A stretch of 64,000 nt of DNA from contig LN890280.1 of the NCBI GenBank assembly GCA_900065925.1, positions 364,451-428,450 on the forward strand, read 5' to 3'. The position numbers and the translations under genes were made by a program. A model generated the notes under the pieces. It ran no database searches. It saw only the letters and a list, made by a program, of their open reading frames with translations, and was not told the DNA's origin. This document shows, in pieces, positions 7,939 to 16,622 of this stretch (position 1 is the first letter of the stretch; each line of letters opens with the position of its first letter). The stretch is from Nitrosotalea devaniterrae. Lineage in GTDB: Archaea; Thermoproteota; Nitrososphaeria; Nitrososphaerales; Nitrosopumilaceae.

Positions 7939-9957
7939 ATGCCTTTACATGCCATTCCAAATCCTTTAACACAATTTCTGTGGAATATGTTCATCAGCAT
8001 TGCAATGATAATCACTCTCTATACTTGCAATTTTTACTATCTTGTAATAATGTCAAGACACCAAAAAAAGAATAACTCTATAGAATTGACAGAAATCCCA
8101 ACCGTTACAGTCCAACTTCCAATCTATAATGAAAAATATGTTGCTGCAAGATTGGTAAATGCTGTATGTGCTCTGGACTATCCAAAGGACAAACTCTGCA
8201 TTCAAGTACTTGATGATTCCACTGATGAAACACATTTGCTACTTGAGAAACTAGTTTCTGAATACAAGAGCAAGGGCTTTGACATACACCATATACAAAG
8301 ATCAGACAGGAAAGGATACAAGGCTGGTGCATTGCGAAATGCAATGAAATCTACAAAGGGAGATTTTATTGCAATCTTTGACGCTGATTTTATTCCTCCC
8401 ACCTGGTTTCTGAAAAGGGCATTGACTTATTTTTGCACACCAAACATTGGATTGGTTCAATGCCGATGGGGGCATGTTAATGAACAGTATTCTCCTCTCA
8501 CAAAGGCACAAGCCCTAAGTCTTGATTTTCATTTTTTGATAGAACAAAAGGCAAAAAGTAATTCACATCTCTTTATGAGTTTCAATGGTACTGCTGGCAT
8601 TTGGAGAAAACAGTGCATAGATGACTCTGGTGGCTGGCACACTGCTACACTAGTTGAAGATCTAGACTTGAGCTATAGAGCACAGATGAAAGGTTGGAAG
8701 TGTGTATTCATTCCTGATATTGTTGTAGATGCAGAACTTCCAGTCCAAATGAACTCTGCAAAAAGACAGCAATTTCGATGGGCTAAAGGTTCGATTCAAT
8801 GCGCCATAAAATTACTTGGCGGTGTTGCGATAAAGAAAATACCTGTTGATACCAAAATCCAGGCATTTGTTCAACTCACAAGACACATTGTTCATCCATT
8901 GGTATTGGCACAGTTTCTAATTTTGCCAATACTATTGGCTTCAAAAATAAATCTCTATGTGATAAGCGGATTGCCGGCATTGACAATAATTGCATACTTG
9001 GCAATGGGACCTGTGGCATACATCATGGTAATTCGAGGGATGTATGCAAAAAAATGGAAATCAAAGACGCTTTCATACTTGTATCTGATAATCTACTCTG
9101 CTGGCATGTCTGTCAACAATACTGTTGCAGTCTTTGATGCATTTTTTGGAAAGAACAATGAATTTTTACGTACTCCAAAATTTGGGATAATAAAAAATGA
9201 CGATGATTGGAGAGACAAAGCATATGCTTTACCATTCACAAAAACTACTCTTCTTGAGATATTCTTTGGAGTATATGGAATAATAGGAATATTTGTTGCA
9301 ATATTTTCCAATAATCCTGTATTTGCTCCAATCTTGGGTATCCAAGCTATTGGATTTTTTTATATTGCATATCTTAGCATATCTCATTCAACATTTAAAA
9401 AAGGCAGATCAAGAGAGAGAGTCGAATCAAAGGCAGAGAAAATGGCAAACAATTACTATAAAGCTGCATTGGCAGGCATACTTGTATTAATCATAGTAGG
9501 TGTAGTCATGGCTTTTGAGGAATATGGTACTACAATTTATCCACTTGATCAATCAAGAGGAATATTGCTTAGAATTCAAGCCACATCTGATCCACAATTA
9601 ATCAGTAATGATATCAAAACGGTTCAACAACTTTTACCAAAATCTGGAAACCCTGTCTGGATATTTCCTACCTCTGATACGGATTTTGGATTGATGCAAA
9701 AAGACCTTGAAACAATGTCATCTACAGTAGATAAAATTTCTACCACTACGCCTGATACTGCCGCATTTCATACTGGAATGCTTAACGTCCATTACCAGTC
9801 TTCAACATTGGTATTCAATTTACTTGATGCAACTCCGTACATGTATGTCAGCATCTCAAACATGTTGTTTGGTAGTATCTGGGTTGCAGTCATAATTGGA
9901 ATCTTTGCTCTCTTGAAGAAGAAGAAACAGTCTCTTGACAAAAACGATGAAAGCTAA
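7939..9957 (+). CDS. Membrane GT2 glycosyltransferase (cellulose-synthase-like) with outer C-terminal domain
   Basis: Processive-type family 2 glycosyltransferase. One N-terminal membrane helix is followed by a cytoplasmic GT-A domain with D-D-S-T-D-E-T, D-A-D-F, V-E-D-L-D-L (T-E-D-like) and Q-Q-F-R-W (QxxRW) motifs, then about six further membrane helices. The last ~140 residues hold a soluble segment between two helices (Y-P-L-D-Q-S-R-G-I to A-T-P-Y-M-Y), probably outside the membrane, and end with a K-K-K-K tail. Such enzymes make cell-surface polysaccharides or glycolipids. The TATA-like C-C-T-A-T-A-A-A at 7907 gives a leaderless spacing to ATG 7939. The 3' end overlaps the convergent coiled-coil gene by 4 bases. 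Confidence 0.87.
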   Translation: MPLHAIPNPLTQFLWNMFISIAMIITLYTCNFYYLVIMSRHQKKNNSIELTEIPTVTVQLPIYNEKYVAARLVNAVCALDYPKDKLCIQVLDDSTDETHLLLEKLVSEYKSKGFDIHHIQRSDRKGYKAGALRNAMKSTKGDFIAIFDADFIPPTWFLKRALTYFCTPNIGLVQCRWGHVNEQYSPLTKAQALSLDFHFLIEQKAKSNSHLFMSFNGTAGIWRKQCIDDSGGWHTATLVEDLDLSYRAQMKGWKCVFIPDIVVDAELPVQMNSAKRQQFRWAKGSIQCAIKLLGGVAIKKIPVDTKIQAFVQLTRHIVHPLVLAQFLILPILLASKINLYVISGLPALTIIAYLAMGPVAYIMVIRGMYAKKWKSKTLSYLYLIIYSAGMSVNNTVAVFDAFFGKNNEFLRTPKFGIIKNDDDWRDKAYALPFTKTTLLEIFFGVYGIIGIFVAIFSNNPVFAPILGIQAIGFFYIAYLSISHSTFKKGRSRERVESKAEKMANNYYKAALAGILVLIIVGVVMAFEEYGTTIYPLDQSRGILLRIQATSDPQLISNDIKTVQQLLPKSGNPVWIFPTSDTDFGLMQKDLETMSSTVDKISTTTPDTAAFHTGMLNVHYQSSTLVFNLLDATPYMYVSISNMLFGSIWVAVIIGIFALLKKKKQSLDKNDES

Positions 9958-11360
9958 CTAGTAATATTCAATTCGCGTCTTATTTCATCTACTGCACGTA
10001 TTCCGAAAAGATCACGAACTTGCTCCATCCTGATTGATTCTTTTACAATATCAGAACCAAGCTCTGTTATCAACAACCTGAATACGTCTGTAAATCTTAT
10101 TTCCCATCTGTCTGCACAATCTAGAATTTTTGATATGCTCCACTGTCTTACCTCTATGGGTAATGGCATCTTTGTTTCTACTTCTATGGAAATTTTATCA
10201 AACAAGTTTACCATGTCTTTTGTCTGACCTGTCATTTTTTCGATATCTTCTAGTGTACCATATTTTGATTCGGAACGCATCCTGATGTTTGACTGGAACT
10301 CTGACAAGCGAAGCAGTCCCATGACTTCATGTGAAGTGTTCTGGGATGTCTTGTGAGTAACACTGCGAATATCCTGCAGCTGTTGTGAAATCTCGTATGT
10401 TTTCTTGTTAAACTCTGAAATTGATGCCGAGTTTTTGTTTAATAGTTCTGCAAAATCAGATATTTTTTCGTCCAAATTCTGGTTCTTTCCAACTATACTG
10501 TCCTTGAAATTGGTAAACTCTGAATTGATGCTCCTAATGTCATTACCAAGTGCCGATAGCGAGTCTGTCTTTTTGATCAGAGAATCAATCTCAAGGCCTA
10601 CATTTCTTATCTGGGAATTCATGCTTGACATGGCATCTGTTTTTGTGATAATGTCGCCTAGCTCGCCTTTGAGGTTTGATATGCTTTGTTCCAACCCTGA
10701 CATTTTCTCAGCCTTTGAGGATATCTCTCTTGTATCTTGTCTGACCTCCTCAATCTCTTTATGTAAATTGGACAGTGATTCTGTTTTTGATGATATTTCG
10801 CTTGTACTTTTTCTTAATTCTCCTATTTCATTGCTGAGGCTGGAAAGTGATTCTGAATTGTTTACTGCATGTTTGATCTCTTCTCGTATCTTTTCTGTTT
10901 TTTCTGATACGTGCATTATCATCTTGGTGTTATTTCTTGTTGAATCCAAATTGTCAGCAATGCTCTGCATTATTTTGTTAGTGTCTGGCATAGATTCTTG
11001 CTTGTCGCGAATCTTCTCTACGTGGTCCTGGAGTTTATTTATTTGATTATTTATCTTGTCTATCAAATTAGAATGGGCCTTGACTTGACTCATTCCAGAA
11101 AACAGGCGCTGGGTATCTTCTTCAATTATGTTCATCTGCCTAGAATTTTTTTGAATCTGATCTAGTGACGAGTTTACTGATGATATCATGTCTTTCATGG
11201 AAATCAATATCTTTTGATTTTCCACAAATATCTTTGACATTGTTTTTACTTCGGACGCTAGGGTCTTGGTAGCATCTGAAATTGAAGACATTTTCTTGAC
11301 AACATCATGTGTAGAATCTTTGGGTTTTGGTTTTGATTCTTGACGCTTTGGCTTGGCCAC
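9954..11360 (-). CDS. Long coiled-coil protein with C-terminal helical domain
   Basis: A 468-residue cytoplasmic protein. After a basic N-terminus (K-P-K-R-Q-E-S-K-P-K-P-K), residues ~20-340 are continuous heptad-type coiled coil, including repeated L-S-N-L / S-S-K-T-E-S-L-S blocks. The C-terminal ~110 residues form a compact domain, E-V-R-Q-W-S-I-S-K-I-L-D-C-A-D-R-W-E, possibly a helix-turn-helix. No transmembrane segment, ATPase motif or methyl-acceptor hairpin is seen. It resembles chromosome-organisation or cytoskeletal coiled coils only in a general way; I do not recognise a family. It is convergent with the GT2 gene. Confidence 0.75.
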   Translation of the reverse strand: MAKPKRQESKPKPKDSTHDVVKKMSSISDATKTLASEVKTMSKIFVENQKILISMKDMISSVNSSLDQIQKNSRQMNIIEEDTQRLFSGMSQVKAHSNLIDKINNQINKLQDHVEKIRDKQESMPDTNKIMQSIADNLDSTRNNTKMIMHVSEKTEKIREEIKHAVNNSESLSSLSNEIGELRKSTSEISSKTESLSNLHKEIEEVRQDTREISSKAEKMSGLEQSISNLKGELGDIITKTDAMSSMNSQIRNVGLEIDSLIKKTDSLSALGNDIRSINSEFTNFKDSIVGKNQNLDEKISDFAELLNKNSASISEFNKKTYEISQQLQDIRSVTHKTSQNTSHEVMGLLRLSEFQSNIRMRSESKYGTLEDIEKMTGQTKDMVNLFDKISIEVETKMPLPIEVRQWSISKILDCADRWEIRFTDVFRLLITELGSDIVKESIRMEQVRDLFGIRAVDEIRRELNITS

Positions 11361-11460
11361 TTTAAATTACAATGATGGCAACCGATAAAAAAGTTAGGTT
11401 TTGATTTTAATTGATACAAAAAAGAAACCAGGTTTAGTTATTGACTAAATCTGGATCATG

Positions 11461-11481
11461 AAGACTTTCATGGAAAGTCTT
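11461..11481. other. Perfect hairpin in the gap 11361-11605
   Basis: Inverted repeat AAGACTTTC / GAAAGTCTT with a 3-base loop, in the 245-base non-coding gap between the start of the coiled-coil gene and the 3' end of msrB (both minus strand). It lies upstream of the coiled-coil gene by about 100 bases and may be a 3'-end structure of msrB or a regulatory site. Nothing else stands out in this gap. Confidence 0.4.
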
Positions 11482-11605
11482 TGCTACTAGACCATTTGCA
11501 GTCTCAAAGAACTGCTTTGGACAAAACTCACAATTTAACATACATTACGGTATCATACGGTACTATTAATGACAAGGTAACTTTGCTATTACCCTGCTGC
11601 CTGAT

Positions 11606-11995
11606 TTATTTTTCTAGTTTTAATGAAACCGAGTTTATGCAGTATCGTAAGCCTGTGGGGTTTGGTCCGTCATCAAATACATGGCCTAAATGAGCACCAC
11701 AGTTCTTACACAATGCCTCGACTCGTAACATGCCATGACTGGTATCTTCCTTTGTTGTTACGTTATCAGAAATTGACTCCCAAAAGCTTGGCCATCCGGT
11801 TCCAGAATCAAATTTTGTGTCTGAACTAAATAATTTGGCTCCACAACACAGGCAGTTGTAAACTCCCTTTTCCTTTGAATCGTGATATATTCCAGTAAAT
11901 GGTGGCTCCGTGCCTTTCATCCTGCATACAAAATATTGGTCCGAAGTCAGTTTGTCTTTCCATGGATCGTTCTGTGGTTCCAATGACTCTCTCAT
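11606..11995 (-). CDS. msrB: Peptide methionine-(R)-S-oxide reductase
   Basis: Repairs oxidised methionine in proteins. Full-length MsrB fold of 129 residues: zinc Cys pairs Cys48/Cys51 and Cys96/Cys99 (C-K-N-C), the G-T-G-W-P-S-F-W signature at 65-72, the H-L-G-H-V-F-D-D-G segment, and catalytic Cys119 in R-Y-C-I-N-S. A fitting function for an aerobic copper-rich cell. It is divergent from the 12254 gene across a 258-base region containing two dyads. Confidence 0.95.
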   Translation of the reverse strand: MRESLEPQNDPWKDKLTSDQYFVCRMKGTEPPFTGIYHDSKEKGVYNCLCCGAKLFSSDTKFDSGTGWPSFWESISDNVTTKEDTSHGMLRVEALCKNCGAHLGHVFDDGPNPTGLRYCINSVSLKLEK

Positions 11996-12066
11996 TGGGT
12001 CTTTTAGGATTTAATCCTTGAGTCCATAACGTTAGTTTCTATATTTTCAAGCAGTCAGATACCCCA

Positions 12067-12095
12067 GGTATAATTCATCATATGATCAGTATACC
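12067..12095. promoter_or_regulatory. Nested dyad in divergent msrB / ATPase-module region
   Basis: GGTATA at 12067-12072 pairs with TATACC at 12090-12095, and the palindrome ATCATATGAT (12077-12086) sits inside it. The site lies about 70 bases before the msrB start on the minus strand. It is a candidate operator; no regulator is assigned. Confidence 0.4.
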
Positions 12096-12188
12096 CAATC
12101 ATCATTCTGCAATGAGATCTTATTTTATTATGCCTTATATTATGACTGATCTCTGTCTCTGCAGTTTTCGTGTCTGTTATACCTGAGA

Positions 12189-12212
12189 TAACAAATTTTC
12201 ACCAATTTGTTA
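12189..12212. promoter_or_regulatory. Perfect 9-bp inverted repeat upstream of the ATPase module
   Basis: TAACAAATT / AATTTGTTA with a 6-base spacer (TTCACC), centred 54 bases before ATG 12254 and just upstream of an AT-rich TATA-like stretch (12231-12242). The position fits a site for an activator or repressor of the three-gene module. Confidence 0.45.
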
Positions 12213-12253
12213 CCCTGTATCACCTCGGATATTAAATAAAATTTTGTAGAACC

Positions 12254-12832
12254 ATGCCTGTGAAAGGGGAGATACTCGAAAAAATTAACTTTTCTGGAGT
12301 AAGCGGAATTAAGAAGATTGATCTGAAAAAAACATTCGGCAAGGACTGCGAGGGCATACTTGAAGAGTTGAAGGCAAACGAGCAAATTTTCATTGAAAAA
12401 AAAGGTGTAGCGTATTTTGTCTGGACTAGAGAAAATTATGTCCAGCATATCACACAAAATGATCCAAAATTCAAAATAATACTTGGCATGCTAACCGGTG
12501 TAAACCAGTCTCTTGCAAAAGTGCAGGCACATGCGGATGTTTTACAAGAAGAACTAGAACGAACTGCGCTGACTGCTAGTGTTTCTAGACATGATGATTT
12601 TGAGGGAGTCTTTAACAGCTCATTGAACGAGTCTTCTACCTCTATAGGGTGGGTTCCATTTGATAAAATCAGAGAAAAAGTTTGTGAAAACCAAAACTTG
12701 TCCAAGGAAAAATTCTATCAGATGGCAACAAATTTGATTGAAAACCATCATGATAGATATGAAATCTCATCAGGAGGCCAAGAGGGAATTGTAATGCGCG
12801 GACTAGTTCATGGTTATGTGAGGAACATATGA
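12254..12832 (+). CDS. Unknown protein of ATPase module (two winged-helix-like ends, central coiled coil)
   Basis: A 192-residue cytoplasmic protein that I do not recognise. Residues ~1-65 look like a winged helix (S-G-V-S-G-I-K-K-I-D-L-K-K-T-F-G, then strand F-I-E-K-K-G-V-A-Y-F-V-W). A coiled-coil stretch follows (L-A-K-V-Q-A-H-A-D-V-L-Q-E-E-L-E-R). The C-terminal ~70 residues may be another helical DNA- or protein-binding unit ending in a beta wing. It overlaps the ATPase gene by four bases (ATGA-type coupling), so it is probably the partner or DNA-recruiting subunit of that ATPase. Confidence 0.7.
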   Translation: MPVKGEILEKINFSGVSGIKKIDLKKTFGKDCEGILEELKANEQIFIEKKGVAYFVWTRENYVQHITQNDPKFKIILGMLTGVNQSLAKVQAHADVLQEELERTALTASVSRHDDFEGVFNSSLNESSTSIGWVPFDKIREKVCENQNLSKEKFYQMATNLIENHHDRYEISSGGQEGIVMRGLVHGYVRNI

Positions 12833-14430
12833 CATATCCGTATAATTTAGATTCAAATCCATATCCTAGTAGCCCAACCCCGACAGAAAAAGATGCAAAG
12901 ATACTTGGAGGAAAACGACACAAGGAAGCAAAAGCTGCAATACTAGAATGCATCAAGGAACTAAACAGAAAAGTAGAAGGCAAGACTGCAGAAAATGGCG
13001 ATTTTAGAGTAATCTCTGTTGTACAGGATGTGGGTTCTGGAAAAACTCACTTGGCTTTGCATATCAAGAGTCTCAAAGGACGACACAATGTAGAGTGCTC
13101 ATATGTTGATCTATCTACAATCTCACCAAAATCTGTATCTGGAATATACGATGCAATGCTAAAGGGATTTGATAATGAATTCTTTGTACAATTAAGAGTA
13201 AAGTTCCTAAATTATCTAAGAGAAAATGCAGAACAAGGAGACAATTCTGCCAAAAAAGCACTTGACTATACTTTTGTAAACAAGCTCACTGGCATGACAA
13301 TAAAAGAAAAGACTGAAGATATCATATCTGGAAAGCAATCTGCATCTATAGAAAACCTAACGGCATTTCTGGTTCACAAATTTAACTATCACGAGTCTAT
13401 TTTGATTAAAAATGTAATCTCAAACTCGTTTGATGAGGTCAAAAACTTGGAAACCCTCATTGGAATGTTGTCATCAATATCAAAACTGACACATAGATTC
13501 TTGGGTAAAGTTCTTGTCTTTGAAATAGATGAGCTTGATGGAAACAAGGACTCGATCGAATTCATAAAAGGTGTGATAAACGCACACCTTCCAGCTTCTG
13601 TATTACTATTGATATCAACACCATCTGGTTATCTAGAGATTCAAAATGTCAACCCGTCTGTATTTGATAGGCTAGAGAAAGCAAATTACAAAATTGATCT
13701 AGCAGGCTCAAACTCCAAGGATGAACTCGCTGAAATTGTTACTGAATACATAAAACATGCAGATAAGAACGGCAAATTTGGTTCTGAAGAACAACAAGAG
13801 CTAGGTGAAAAAATTCAGGTACTATATGACGAATTTACAGAATTCAGAAACGTACGTTCTGTTATCAATATTTTATACCAAGCAATGGAAAAAGCAATGC
13901 AGTCTGATTCTAAAAAAATTGATGAATCAGTAATTGACGAGGCAATAAAGCAATCATACCCAGGACTAAGAGTGCGAGGAAGCATAATGAATATTCCAAT
14001 ATCTGATTTTCTTACAATACGAAGAAATTACACCAACAATGAAAAAGAAATCAAAAATGCAGTCAAAAGCCTAACTATATTTGCTCAGGAAATGGGCTCG
14101 ATACAGAAATTAGAAAAACAAAATCTACTCCTTGATGCAGTTTACCAAGATAATTTTGGATCCAAAGTAGGATTGGCAGTGATTGCAGATGAACTAGGCA
14201 TCCCTGACCTGGAACAAATCTCTGATATTTCAAAATCTGCCATAGTGGACAAGCTGGTTATACTCACAAACAAAAAGATTCAGGCTCCGTATAATGCCAC
14301 AGTTGTAAACATGGACAAGTCAAAGGTGGTTGATTTGATATATTTCAATAACAAGTATAATGGCAAAAAAATAACAGAAGAAGACAATGAAAGAATAGAT
14401 CTTCTGGCAAGAACTCTTAGCATTATCTGA
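12829..14430 (+). CDS. P-loop (AAA+-like) ATPase of unknown function
   Basis: A 533-residue ATPase. The N-terminal N-P-Y-P motif and the G-G-K-R-H-K-E-A box resemble those of Orc/Cdc6-like and defence-type ATPases. Walker A is G-S-G-K-T at 69-73; Walker B is V-L-V-F-E-I-D-E-L-D at 228-237. A sensor-1-like Ser/Thr (L-L-L-I-S-T-P-S-G) follows about 28 residues later. The C-terminal ~170 residues form an unrecognised domain. No membrane segment is seen. Tight coupling to the preceding winged-helix/coiled-coil gene suggests a DNA-associated complex, for example segregation, replication control or defence; none of these is shown by the sequence. Confidence 0.78.
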   Translation: MTYPYNLDSNPYPSSPTPTEKDAKILGGKRHKEAKAAILECIKELNRKVEGKTAENGDFRVISVVQDVGSGKTHLALHIKSLKGRHNVECSYVDLSTISPKSVSGIYDAMLKGFDNEFFVQLRVKFLNYLRENAEQGDNSAKKALDYTFVNKLTGMTIKEKTEDIISGKQSASIENLTAFLVHKFNYHESILIKNVISNSFDEVKNLETLIGMLSSISKLTHRFLGKVLVFEIDELDGNKDSIEFIKGVINAHLPASVLLLISTPSGYLEIQNVNPSVFDRLEKANYKIDLAGSNSKDELAEIVTEYIKHADKNGKFGSEEQQELGEKIQVLYDEFTEFRNVRSVINILYQAMEKAMQSDSKKIDESVIDEAIKQSYPGLRVRGSIMNIPISDFLTIRRNYTNNEKEIKNAVKSLTIFAQEMGSIQKLEKQNLLLDAVYQDNFGSKVGLAVIADELGIPDLEQISDISKSAIVDKLVILTNKKIQAPYNATVVNMDKSKVVDLIYFNNKYNGKKITEEDNERIDLLARTLSII

Positions 14431-14475
14431 TCTTTTGTCAAGTATCTTTTTAAAAAGTCTAGGTGCATCTCTTGT

Positions 14476-14895
14476 ATGGTAAGCGAACTAGAGCAATTTC
14501 TCTTAGAAAGGCACAAGGATGTTACACTTTTTGATTATGAAGGAAAAAAGGTTCCTTGCATAATTTTAGATGAAAAGAAATTTGATACCCTAATGAAAGC
14601 AATTGCTGGAAAACCAGTCTCTGTTGAAACTAATCTTAACATACTTCAAGATGGGTTGGGCCATGTTTTTGTCAGGGTGACATTGCAATTTTCACAAGGC
14701 GGTATTGAAGAAAAATTTCTCATATATGCAAATGAAACTGTTGATTTCTTTGAATCATTGGCAGAAACCACAATGCTTGCTCTTTCTTCTCCTAATTCGT
14801 CATATGGTAACTCTAATGTGTTTATGATCCAGTTACCAAAACCTGAAAGGGCTCAGAATGCATTAGATGTAATCAGAAAAGGATTGCATAAGTAA
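14476..14895 (+). CDS. Hypothetical protein downstream of ATPase
   Basis: A 139-residue soluble protein, 45 bases after the ATPase gene. It has an N-terminal helical part (L-E-Q-F-L-L-E-R-H), then a beta-rich middle (G-H-V-F-V-R-V-T-L-Q-F) and an amphipathic C-terminus. A TATA-like TTTTTAAAA at ~14446-14454 lies about 25 bases before ATG 14476, so it may have its own leaderless promoter as well as read-through. I do not recognise a family. It is followed directly by tRNA-Gly on the other strand. Confidence 0.7.
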   Translation: MVSELEQFLLERHKDVTLFDYEGKKVPCIILDEKKFDTLMKAIAGKPVSVETNLNILQDGLGHVFVRVTLQFSQGGIEEKFLIYANETVDFFESLAETTMLALSSPNSSYGNSNVFMIQLPKPERAQNALDVIRKGLHK

Positions 14896-14896
14896 A

Positions 14897-14970
14897 TGCG
14901 GTTGCCGGGATTTGGACCCGGGTCGCAGAATTGGCAATCCCGCATAATAACCAAGCTATACTACAACCGC
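14897..14970 (-). tRNA. tRNA-Gly (anticodon GCC)
   Basis: The 74-base cloverleaf reads on the minus strand: acceptor GCGGTTG / CAACCGC, D-arm with GG at the usual place, anticodon loop TTGCCAA, T-arm CCGGG / CCCGG with loop TCCAAAT, and discriminator A. No intron and no encoded CCA. It begins two bases after the stop of the upstream plus-strand gene. Confidence 0.93.
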
Positions 14971-15051
14971 TTAACCGATTTAGAAATTATTAGTCTATTA
15001 AAGGATACTGTTTAGAATACAATTTTTTAACATGGTGTCAAGTAGTATATC

Positions 15052-15327
15052 GTGGATAAACAACTTGAAGGAAAAATAAATCAGAAAATAAGTGAGGTCG
15101 CAGACAAGTCAGATGAAATTTTTAAAATTGTAAACTCATTAGATGAATTAAAGACTCGCTCTGATTCGTTTGGTTATGGGATTGTGATAGGAAGATTATA
15201 CAACTCGTTTTATTATCAATGCAGAAGAATTCTAAAGCGTGCTCCTACAAATGAAGAGTTTGAAGAATTTCTTGAAATTCTAAATAAACGACAAAAAGAA
15301 ATTCTTAGCCTGTTAAAGTCTGATTAG
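15052..15327 (+). CDS. Small helical protein, unknown
   Basis: A 91-residue all-helical protein starting at GTG 15052. It has heptad-like spacing in the first half (K-I-N-Q-K-I-S-E-V-A-D-K-S-D-E) and a central Y-G-I-V-I-G-R-L-Y-N-S-F-Y-Y-Q-C-R-R helix. Not recognised. The stop overlaps the convergent L10e gene by four bases. Confidence 0.6.
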   Translation: MDKQLEGKINQKISEVADKSDEIFKIVNSLDELKTRSDSFGYGIVIGRLYNSFYYQCRRILKRAPTNEEFEEFLEILNKRQKEILSLLKSD

Positions 15328-15830
15328 GCCGCAACTTTTAGCGGAATTACTTTGAGCATTGGAGTGCATGGTAGTTTTACAGATGCACCGTGTAGGGCTT
15401 TTTTTGCAGCTTCAAGATGTTCTTTCTTGACATGTGCTTCCATTATCACTTGGCCAATTTCAATACGTGCTGCTAAACTTACAGCTTTACCAAATGCACC
15501 TCTCATTCCTTCTGACAATCTGTCTGCACCTGCTGTGGAGATCATCTTGTTTTCTCTTAGGAGAATGTGTGGATATACTCTAAGTGTTGAATAATAGCCT
15601 GTTTCACCAGTGACTGTTTCTATTGCTTTATTTGCAGACAATCTTGCAGATTCAATTGCCATGTGTCTTATCTGCATCTTTTGACTGGAACATAGCTGTA
15701 CGCAAAAATCATAATCACCGTCTTTTTTTCCTCCGTAAAACTTTGCAATTTTTATCTGAGGCTTACCCTTGATGTACTTTTTTCTTGTATATGGTTGGCC
15801 ATTTCCAACGCGGTAATTTGCTCCGTGCAT
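15324..15830 (-). CDS. rpl10e: Large ribosomal subunit protein L10e (uL16)
   Basis: Core 50S protein near the peptidyl-transferase and A-site tRNA. The sequence has Q-P-Y-T-R-K-K-Y-I-K-G-K-P-Q near the N-terminus, the R-H-M-A-I-E-S-A-R block, and G-A-D-R-L-S-E-G-M-R-G-A-F-G-K, all typical of archaeal/eukaryal uL16. The length is 168 residues, normal for the family. The N-terminus (M-H-G-A-N-Y-R) differs a little from the common R-P-x-R-C-Y-R. It is transcribed alone. Confidence 0.95.
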   Translation of the reverse strand: MHGANYRVGNGQPYTRKKYIKGKPQIKIAKFYGGKKDGDYDFCVQLCSSQKMQIRHMAIESARLSANKAIETVTGETGYYSTLRVYPHILLRENKMISTAGADRLSEGMRGAFGKAVSLAARIEIGQVIMEAHVKKEHLEAAKKALHGASVKLPCTPMLKVIPLKVAA

Positions 15831-15959
15831 GATAACAGTTTTTTTTGTTTAGAGTCCTATATTTTAACCGTGAGATCATAAACTGTATTTTCTACGTACT
15901 ATTGGTACCAAATTAGTCTAAATCATGTTTCATTCTGGTTATACTGATTGTCTTACCAT

Positions 15960-15978
15960 ATCTCTAAAAGAGATTTTT
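15960..15978 (+). terminator. Terminator-like hairpin with T-run in gap 15831-16027
   Basis: ATCTCT / AGAGAT with a three-base loop, followed by TTTT. No plus-strand gene lies directly upstream (the previous plus gene ends at 15327), so it might end an unseen short transcript in the 15840-15960 gap or be chance. It lies ~50 bases before the EndA-like gene. Confidence 0.3.
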
Positions 15979-16027
15979 CTTGACATGCGCAAGATCTATT
16001 ATATTACTAATGGTTCCATGAATCTCA

Positions 16028-16597
16028 ATGTCTGAATTAGAGTCCAAGGTAGAAGGAGTGCTGGTAAAAGATCACGCACTTGTATCTGACAAAGACATGC
16101 AGCATGTCTTGGAACTAAAAGGATTTGGAGAAATGGTGAAAAAGAAATTCCTCCTAGAACCGTTTGAATCATTATACTTGCTCTATGTTGACAGACTCAA
16201 ACTTTTCAGGGGAAAACAAGTGATGGATTTTGATTCTCTTATGACCGAATGCATGAAGGCTGATCCTGATGCTTTTACTAAATTTCTCATATATAGAGAT
16301 CTAAGAACCAGGGGATATGTAGCAAAAGATGGTTTTGGATTTGGGTCTGACTTTAGAGTTTATGAGCGAGGGCAATTTGGAGAAAAGGGTGCAAAATATG
16401 TTGTATTTGGGATGACTGAGGGCAAGCGGGAAAAAATTGGTTTACTACAAAAACAAATTGAAGATATCACTACAATGGGAAAAGAACCGGTACTTGCTGT
16501 AATTGAACGACGTGGAGAGGTAATTTACTATAAAGTTTCTAAAATACAATTTCATCAAAATAAAGATCAACCCATGTCTTCAAGTATAGAATCTTAA
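16028..16597 (+). CDS. endA: tRNA-intron endonuclease family protein (EndA-like), catalytic His missing
   Basis: Belongs to the archaeal splicing endonuclease family that cuts bulge-helix-bulge introns. The N-terminal alpha/beta domain ends near residue 80; the C-terminal nuclease fold starts at Y-R-D-L-R-T-R-G-Y-V-A-K-D-G-F-G-F-G-S-D. The expected catalytic Tyr is present (F-R-V-Y) and a Lys lies in G-K-E-P-V-L-A. The His expected in a H-x-K-Y motif is replaced: the sequence is K-G-A-K-Y-V-V. It may therefore be the structural subunit of a heterotetramer, as in crenarchaea. A TATA-like ATTATATTA at ~15998 lies ~25 bases before ATG 16028. Confidence 0.85.
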   Translation: MSELESKVEGVLVKDHALVSDKDMQHVLELKGFGEMVKKKFLLEPFESLYLLYVDRLKLFRGKQVMDFDSLMTECMKADPDAFTKFLIYRDLRTRGYVAKDGFGFGSDFRVYERGQFGEKGAKYVVFGMTEGKREKIGLLQKQIEDITTMGKEPVLAVIERRGEVIYYKVSKIQFHQNKDQPMSSSIES

Positions 16598-16622
16598 ATA
16601 CGATAAAACTGTTTTTTATATC

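Noticed and set aside
10405-11046. 213-codon plus-strand frame opposite the coiled-coil gene
   Set aside because: Repetitive Ser/Leu composition is the mirror of the coiled-coil codons; no promoter or family features.
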